Source: Bacteroidota bacterium (GTDB lineage: Bacteria; Bacteroidota; Bacteroidia; M30B66). Taken from it: a stretch of DNA of 59,107 nt. The DNA lies in the NCBI GenBank assembly GCA_027490225.1, contig JAIXYK010000029.1:1-59107 (forward strand), given 5' to 3'. A program made the translations under genes and the position numbers. A model generated the notes under the pieces. It was not told the DNA's origin. It made no database searches and worked only from the letters and a program-made list of their open reading frames with translations. Below, piece after piece: positions 54,297 through 59,107 of this stretch (the stretch's first letter is position 1; each line of letters begins with the position of its first letter).

Positions 54297-55436
54297 ATGC
54301 GTATACAATTATCCGAAGAACATTTGATGATACAAAAGGCTGCAAGAGATTTTGCACAGAATGAGTTAAAGCCTGGAGTGATTGAGAGAGATGAAAAACA
54401 AGAATTCCCTGCAGAACAAATAAAAAAATTAGGAGAGTTAGGTTTTATGGGAATGATGGTTGATCCAAAATATGGAGGAAGCGGCATGGATACCATTTCA
54501 TATGTTTTGGTAATGGAGGAACTTTCGAAAATAGATGCATCAACTTCTGTTGCCGTTTCGGTGAATAATTCTTTGGTATGTTGGGGTTTAGAAACATTTG
54601 CAAACGAAGAGCAAAAACAGAAATACTTACGCCCACTAGCAACAGGAGAAAAGTTAGGTGCATTTTGTTTATCTGAACCAGAAGCAGGCAGCGATGCCAC
54701 TTCACAAAAGACTACAGCCGAAGACAAAGGAGATTATTACTTATTAAACGGAACTAAAAACTGGATTACAAATGGAAGTTCTGCTTCAACATATATTGTA
54801 ATAGCTCAAACACACCCAGAAAAAGGAAGTAAAGGAATAAATGCTTTAATTGTAGAAAGAGGCATGGAAGGCTTTATAGTGGGTGCTAAAGAGAATAAAT
54901 TAGGCATCAGAGGTTCAGATACACATACTTTATTGTTTAACGATGTAAAAGTGCCCAAAGCCAACAGAATTGGAGAAGACGGTTTTGGTTTTAAGTTCGC
55001 CATGAAATCTTTAGCAGGCGGAAGAATTGGTATTGCTGCGCAAGCTTTAGGAATTGCAGCTGGTGCCTTTGAATTATCTTTAGATTATTCAAAAATTCGT
55101 TCTGCATTTGGAAAAGTAATTTCTCAACACCAGGCCATTCAGTTTAAATTGGCCGACATGGCAACAGAAATTGAAGCAGCGAGATTATTGGTTTACAAAG
55201 CAGCTTGGTTAAAAGACAATCATTTAGATTACGGACAAGCAAGTGCCATGGCTAAGTTATATGCTTCAAAAGTTGCCATGGAAGTAACCGTAGAAGCTGT
55301 GCAGGTGCATGGAGGTTATGGTTTCGTAAAAGAATACCATGTAGAACGCTTAATGCGCGATGCAAAAATTACCCAGATTTACGAAGGCACGAGTGAAGTG
55401 CAAAAAATAGTAATTTCAAGAGGATTACTGGCTTAA
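54297..55436 (+). CDS. Acyl-CoA dehydrogenase
   Basis: 379 residues, flavoprotein of the short/medium-chain type. FAD- and substrate-binding segments are CLSEPEAGSDATSQKTTA near residue 122 and KNWITNGSSA near 153. The catalytic Glu is in QIYEGTSEVQKIVI near 362. It carries out the first step of beta-oxidation or branched-chain acyl breakdown. A GC-rich palindrome starts 9 bases after the stop. Confidence 0.94.
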   Translation: MRIQLSEEHLMIQKAARDFAQNELKPGVIERDEKQEFPAEQIKKLGELGFMGMMVDPKYGGSGMDTISYVLVMEELSKIDASTSVAVSVNNSLVCWGLETFANEEQKQKYLRPLATGEKLGAFCLSEPEAGSDATSQKTTAEDKGDYYLLNGTKNWITNGSSASTYIVIAQTHPEKGSKGINALIVERGMEGFIVGAKENKLGIRGSDTHTLLFNDVKVPKANRIGEDGFGFKFAMKSLAGGRIGIAAQALGIAAGAFELSLDYSKIRSAFGKVISQHQAIQFKLADMATEIEAARLLVYKAAWLKDNHLDYGQASAMAKLYASKVAMEVTVEAVQVHGGYGFVKEYHVERLMRDAKITQIYEGTSEVQKIVISRGLLA

Positions 55437-55444
55437 GATTTTTT

Positions 55445-55491
55445 GGTGCCCTGACCTCTCGTTGGCCGGGCACCGCGCTTTCGTTTCGCGG
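55445..55491. repeat. GC-rich double hairpin element
   Basis: GGTGCCC (55445-55451) pairs with GGGCACC (55468-55474), and CCGCG (55473-55477) pairs with CGCGG (55487-55491). The element starts with a T-run and shares the GGGC..CCGCG layout with the elements near 46850 and 51477. It may also end the acyl-CoA dehydrogenase transcript. Confidence 0.65.
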
Positions 55492-55525
55492 AGCTCCATT
55501 CAATCGCTGGTCCTTGGGTAAGGGG

Positions 55526-55672
55526 AAAGTATAAAGTTGAAAGTATAAAGTTGAAAGTATAAAGTTGAAAGTATAAAGTTGAAAGTATAAAGTTGAAAGG
55601 GGAAAGGATAAAGGGGAAAGGATAAAGGGGAAAGGGGAAAGGATAAAGTACAAAGTTGAAAGTAAAAAGGGG
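55526..55672 (+). repeat. AAAGnnn heptad array (21 copies)
   Basis: Five exact copies of the 14-mer AAAGTATAAAGTTG (55526-55595) are followed by 11 more heptads of the form AAAGGGG, AAAGGAT, AAAGTAC, AAAGTTG or AAAGTAA. All keep a strict 7-base period with AAAG. One strand is nearly all purine. It is non-coding; the frames open on the other strand here are low-complexity artefacts. The whole 365-base gap 55437-55801 consists of repeat elements. Confidence 0.92.
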
Positions 55673-55700
55673 AATGTTGGAATGGTAACTATTTAAAAAA

Positions 55701-55741
55701 CCTCCGTGAACTCTGTGCAACAACCTCCGTGCTCTCTGTGC
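55701..55741. repeat. Two copies of CCTCCGTGnnCTCTGTGC
   Basis: An 18-base motif occurs at 55701-55718 and 55724-55741, differing only at its two middle bases. Each copy is itself a double CTCyGTG. It follows the heptad array and precedes the end of the flippase gene. I recall similar sequences scattered in other bacterial genomes but cannot confirm that here. Confidence 0.7.
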
Positions 55742-55801
55742 TAAAAAAATGAGCGAAGCGAAGCCAGCAAAATAAAAACGAACTGTGCATTGAATTTAGA
55801 A

Positions 55802-57274
55802 TTACTTTTTCTTTGTAAACTGTTTCAAAACCGGGATTAAATCTTCTGCAGCGCGTGAATACCAAATAAAGATGAAATAGAGTGTGCCGGCCAAAATGGT
55901 GTGAAATGAACAATCTATCCAAACATTTCCCCAAAGAGGTAAAAAACTTGTAAGTGCATAAGTTGCAATAATAGCAGCAGTTATATACAACGTTCGCAAA
56001 TCAAAAGGCTGCAACTTGAATTTCACTTTAATGTACAACCATTTAAAGGCATTGTACAATAAACTTGCAGCGCATGTTGCCCAAGCAGCTCCTTCTATTC
56101 CCCAGATTGGAATAAATGTATATAATAAAACTAAGTCTATAATTGCTACAGAAACCAATGCAATTGAGCCTGCAGTGAATTTCTCGGAAGTAAAAATAAT
56201 AGAAGAGTTTGAACCTGTCATTAAGTTAAACAAAGCAGATAAACTCAAAATTGAAATTACGGGAAGTCCTTGATAATATTCAGCTGGCAACCATTTCAAA
56301 ACATAAGGTGCATTTAAAGTAATCAGCAAAAACAATAAGCCTCCCAATAAATAAAGATATCTGGCCGATTTGTAATAAATATCTTGAATATTTTTAATAT
56401 CGTTTTTCTCCCATGAATTTGAAATCTGAGAATTTGCTACTTTATCTAATGCATTTATGGGAGCTTCTATAAAAATAGGAATAAATGCTGCAATACCATA
56501 AATACCAACTAATGCTAATGGTACGAACTGCCCTAAAATAATTACATCCATTAATTTTATAGCCATTGAAGCAATACCAGCTAAAAAAACCATCCAAGCA
56601 TATTTTCTTATTTCTTTGAGAAATTGTGGGGTAAGTAATGCTCTATCTGGTTTGAATGAAATATTGCCAATTTTTATCAATTGATAGAGCACCAAAAATA
56701 GCTGTGTTAGATAGGTTCCTACGAAGGAAAGGACGAAAAATTCAAGAGAAATAAATCCGGAAGCGTATATGAAAATGAGAAAAATAAACAATAAACGAAT
56801 AATAACTTCTTGTCCAAGAGCCGGCAATAATGGGCGAAAAATTGAGTAGAGGTAATTATTAACTATTGCTAATAAAGTTAAAATAAGGGAAAGCGGGAAT
56901 ACCAAAGAAAAGTAGTTGGCAAACAGAGGAGATTCTTCTACATATTGAGCAACTATAAATGGTTTCAAAAGCAACAAAAGAGGAAAGCAAATAAGAATTC
57001 CAATGGCCGGAAAAAGCAAGATAAAACCTAAAAAGCCATGGTGTTTTGAAGTAGCATCTCTAAAGCGAGGAAAGTATCGAGCAATCACATTTCCAGCACT
57101 CATTGGCAAAACTGTAGAAACAAGAAATGAAAATGAAAAAAGTACGCGCGTTAAACCGACTTCTTCGGCAGTGAGGAAATTTGGTTGCACCCAAAGTAAA
57201 CTGATACAGCCAATAAAAATACCTGCATAAGTAATAACGGTGCTTTGAATACCTTGTCTTTGAATGATGCCCAT
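55802..57274 (-). CDS. Polysaccharide flippase-like membrane protein (MOP superfamily)
   Basis: 490 residues with about 14 hydrophobic segments and the layout of Wzx/PST exporters (GIQSTVITYAGIFIGCISLLWVQPNFLTAEEVGLTRVL at the N-terminus, PINALDKVANSQISNSWEKND in the middle). It probably moves lipid-linked glycans across the inner membrane. It is divergent from a methyltransferase and glycosyltransferase pair, which fits a surface-polysaccharide cluster. Confidence 0.85.
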   Translation of the reverse strand: MGIIQRQGIQSTVITYAGIFIGCISLLWVQPNFLTAEEVGLTRVLFSFSFLVSTVLPMSAGNVIARYFPRFRDATSKHHGFLGFILLFPAIGILICFPLLLLLKPFIVAQYVEESPLFANYFSLVFPLSLILTLLAIVNNYLYSIFRPLLPALGQEVIIRLLFIFLIFIYASGFISLEFFVLSFVGTYLTQLFLVLYQLIKIGNISFKPDRALLTPQFLKEIRKYAWMVFLAGIASMAIKLMDVIILGQFVPLALVGIYGIAAFIPIFIEAPINALDKVANSQISNSWEKNDIKNIQDIYYKSARYLYLLGGLLFLLITLNAPYVLKWLPAEYYQGLPVISILSLSALFNLMTGSNSSIIFTSEKFTAGSIALVSVAIIDLVLLYTFIPIWGIEGAAWATCAASLLYNAFKWLYIKVKFKLQPFDLRTLYITAAIIATYALTSFLPLWGNVWIDCSFHTILAGTLYFIFIWYSRAAEDLIPVLKQFTKKK

Positions 57275-57417
57275 GGTTGCGGGGACAAAAATGATAAGAA
57301 AATTTGACTTCTTGCTAAACTTTCTTTTCGACTTTAAATTCGCTTGTTCTTAAAACATTTCAAACTCCTTAAAAGTATTAAAACGAAATGCCTATTTTCG
57401 CTTTTTAAATTTCTATT

Positions 57418-58320
57418 TTGAAGAATATTATTTACCAAATTATTTACCAGTCAACAATAAATGCTTTTTTAATTGCGATAATAAAACCCATTAAAAATTT
57501 ATTGCCAAAAAAATATTGGCTTTCTCCAGGAGATAAGGTTAGATTTAGGTTGAAAAATGGTAAAATTATTACGATGAAAACCAATCAAACTTCCTTTGTT
57601 ACGTGGAATATTGAGTGGTATGGATATGATAATTATGAATATGTTTCCATATTTGAAGCAATTGCCCCTAAAATAAATTCTTTTTTAGATGTTGGTTCGA
57701 ACACAGGATTGTATTCTTTAATTTTGGCTGGATCTAATAATTCATCAAAAATATGGGCATTTGAACCTTCGCCTGGCCCTAATAGATTTTTACAAAACAA
57801 TATTTTACTAAATGGTTTTGATGGAAAAATTAAGGCCGAATCCATTGCGTTAGCAGATCAAAATACAGAACTTGAATTTGTTTCTGCGTATTCTGAGAAG
57901 TTTGCATATTTAAAGGATGCTACATTAGGAGGTTCTGGTCATATTTCGGGAGCAAGAGATGAGACATCTTCTTTAAAGTTTAAAGTTCAGGCTATGACTT
58001 TAGATAAATATGTTATTGAAAACAATATTTCTCAAATCGATTTGATGAAATTAGATACAGAAGAAACAGAACATTTAATAATTAAAAAAGGAGTCGAAAC
58101 AATTAAAAGATTTAATCCGATAATAATTTGCGAAGTATTTTCCCCACAAATGGCTGATGATTTAATGGAACTGTTGTTTCCCTTAGGTTATAGCGTTTTC
58201 CAAAGTAAAAAACAATATTTAACGCCAATTGAAGCAGTTCAATTTAAAAATGGAGAAGTTGCTGATTGCTTTTTTGTCCCCAAAGAAAAACTAAATATTA
58301 TTAGTGCTTTTATAAAATAA
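57418..58320 (+). CDS. FkbM-family methyltransferase
   Basis: 300 residues. SAM-binding FLDVGSNTGLYSLIL near residue 91, acidic loop WAFEPSPGPNRFLQNNI, and the FkbM-type QIDLMKLDTEETEHLIIKKG near 206. The start codon is TTG at 57418; an in-frame stop lies four codons upstream and no ATG is available before residue 53. It probably methylates a sugar in a surface glycan. The next gene starts 2 bases after its stop. Confidence 0.87.
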   Translation: MKNIIYQIIYQSTINAFLIAIIKPIKNLLPKKYWLSPGDKVRFRLKNGKIITMKTNQTSFVTWNIEWYGYDNYEYVSIFEAIAPKINSFLDVGSNTGLYSLILAGSNNSSKIWAFEPSPGPNRFLQNNILLNGFDGKIKAESIALADQNTELEFVSAYSEKFAYLKDATLGGSGHISGARDETSSLKFKVQAMTLDKYVIENNISQIDLMKLDTEETEHLIIKKGVETIKRFNPIIICEVFSPQMADDLMELLFPLGYSVFQSKKQYLTPIEAVQFKNGEVADCFFVPKEKLNIISAFIK

Positions 58321-58322
58321 TC

Positions 58323-59107
58323 ATGTCTGTTAAATTAAAAATTATTTATGTAACAGCATTTAATTCCTCATTCATTAATAAAGACAGGATTTTATTAGAA
58401 AAATATTTTGAATTAATACCTTTCTTTTTTAACCCTTTACCGAAGTGGAAGACTCCATTTTCACTCATTAAACAGCTATTTAAATTAATTATAGAAATTA
58501 GTTCTGCTAATTGCGTTGTATGTCAATTTGCTGGATTTCATACTGTTTTCCCTGTTTTAATTGGGAAGTTATTTAAAAAGAAAGTATACATTATATTATT
58601 GGGCGCAGAATGTCATAATTACCCTAAAATACAGCATGGAAATTTTCGAAAAAAAATTCTCGGGAAGGCAACTTCGTATTCTCTTAAAAATGCATTTAAA
58701 TTATTGCCGATAGACTATTCCCTGGCCAATTGGGAAAACAATTATGATGATGAAGAGCCTAAATTTCAAGGTTTTTTGAATCTTGCTAAGCCATGTAAAA
58801 CACCTTTTGAAATAATTCCTCATGGTTTTGACGATATAAAATTTAATTATTTACCAGAAAATAAAATTAAAAAATCCTTCCTTACCATTTCTTCTTCTGT
58901 TGCTCCTCCAGTATATTACAGAAAAGGAATTGATTTAATTATTGAAGTTGCCCCATTTTTTCCTGATTGTAATTTTTCTATTTTATGCAGAAATGATTAT
59001 TTAAAAATTGATGAACTTCCCCAAAATGTTTCTTTATTGGATGCGGTTCCTTATGATAAATTAGGGGAGAAAATTGCGGAATTCGAATATTATCTTCAAG
59101 TTTCTAT
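58323..59107 (+). CDS. Glycosyltransferase, C-terminus cut off by window edge
   Basis: I translated this edge-running frame by hand: 261 codons from the ATG at 58323 with no stop. It shows KIIYVTAFNSSFINKD, then CVVCQFAGFHTVFPVLIGKLF, VYIILLGAECHNYPK, IPHGFDDIKF, and YRKGIDLIIEVAPFFPDCNF, an order like that of GT4-type (GT-B fold) glycosyltransferases. It forms an operon with the FkbM gene. Donor and acceptor are unknown. Confidence 0.75.
   Translation, partial: MSVKLKIIYVTAFNSSFINKDRILLEKYFELIPFFFNPLPKWKTPFSLIKQLFKLIIEISSANCVVCQFAGFHTVFPVLIGKLFKKKVYIILLGAECHNYPKIQHGNFRKKILGKATSYSLKNAFKLLPIDYSLANWENNYDDEEPKFQGFLNLAKPCKTPFEIIPHGFDDIKFNYLPENKIKKSFLTISSSVAPPVYYRKGIDLIIEVAPFFPDCNFSILCRNDYLKIDELPQNVSLLDAVPYDKLGEKIAEFEYYLQVS

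Noticed and set aside
55369-55723. Two overlapping frames on the minus strand coding for FILSTLYFQLYTFNF-type sequence
   Set aside because: They are translations of the AAAGnnn heptad array and palindrome; low complexity and no start signals.

Overview
The window is a piece of a low-GC Bacteroidota chromosome. The evidence is a fused LpxC-FabZ gene, a PorX-type response regulator with a PglZ domain, two proteins with C-terminal tails of the type IX secretion sort, lipoproteins with a Cys just after the hydrophobic leader, and promoters of the Bacteroidota TTTG-N19-TAnnTTTG form. I cannot place it below phylum from sequence alone. No rRNA, CRISPR, phage or transposase gene was seen.

Bases 1-14949 (minus strand) are one long carbohydrate operon, running off the left edge. 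In transcription order it encodes: a clan GH-A glycoside hydrolase fused to an outer-membrane-barrel-like half, a glycan-binding lipoprotein, a GH16 laminarinase-like lipoprotein, a large cytoplasmic beta-1,3-glucan phosphorylase-like enzyme, an exported GH17, a GH30 lipoprotein, a GPH/MFS sugar symporter, a cytoplasmic GH17 and a carbohydrate-binding secreted protein. The natural reading is uptake of a beta-1,3/1,6-glucan (laminarin-like): cutting at the surface and in the periplasm, import by the symporter, then phosphorolysis and hydrolysis inside. No SusC/SusD pair lies in the window.

Bases 15190-21333 hold a small SPFH / ribbon-helix-helix / helical-protein operon with palindromes at its promoter, a 56-residue membrane protein, ribF, a leucine-rich-repeat protein, a cold-shock gene and aroB-aroA.

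Bases 21567-35647 (minus strand) are the core information-processing block: hpf, tRNA-Thr(TGT), tRNA-Tyr, tRNA-Gly, tRNA-Thr(GGT), tuf, tRNA-Trp, secE, nusG, rplK, rplA, rplJ, rplL, rpoB, rpoC and a DUF3467 gene, with hairpins at several gene junctions.

Bases 35721-46030 hold a malate/lactate-type dehydrogenase, an ELWxxDGT-repeat secreted protein, then the lipid A operon (HD hydrolase, lpxD, lpxC-fabZ, lpxA, ABC ATPase, phosphoesterase) divergent from porX. Bases 46054-57274 are more accessory: a methyltransferase, a type IX cargo protein, a DUF4143 ATPase with a 32-bp tandem repeat array in front of it, tsaE, ald, a Glu/Leu/Phe/Val dehydrogenase, a very acidic small protein, anmK, an acyl-CoA dehydrogenase and a flippase, separated by GC-rich palindromes and a 7-bp-periodic AAAGnnn array. 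The right edge begins a surface-polysaccharide cluster (FkbM methyltransferase, partial glycosyltransferase).

The features most worth following up are the hydrolase-barrel fusion at the head of the glucan operon, the repeat array before the ATPase, the palindromes over the SPFH/RHH promoter, and the RNA hairpins in the ribosomal/RNA polymerase block.
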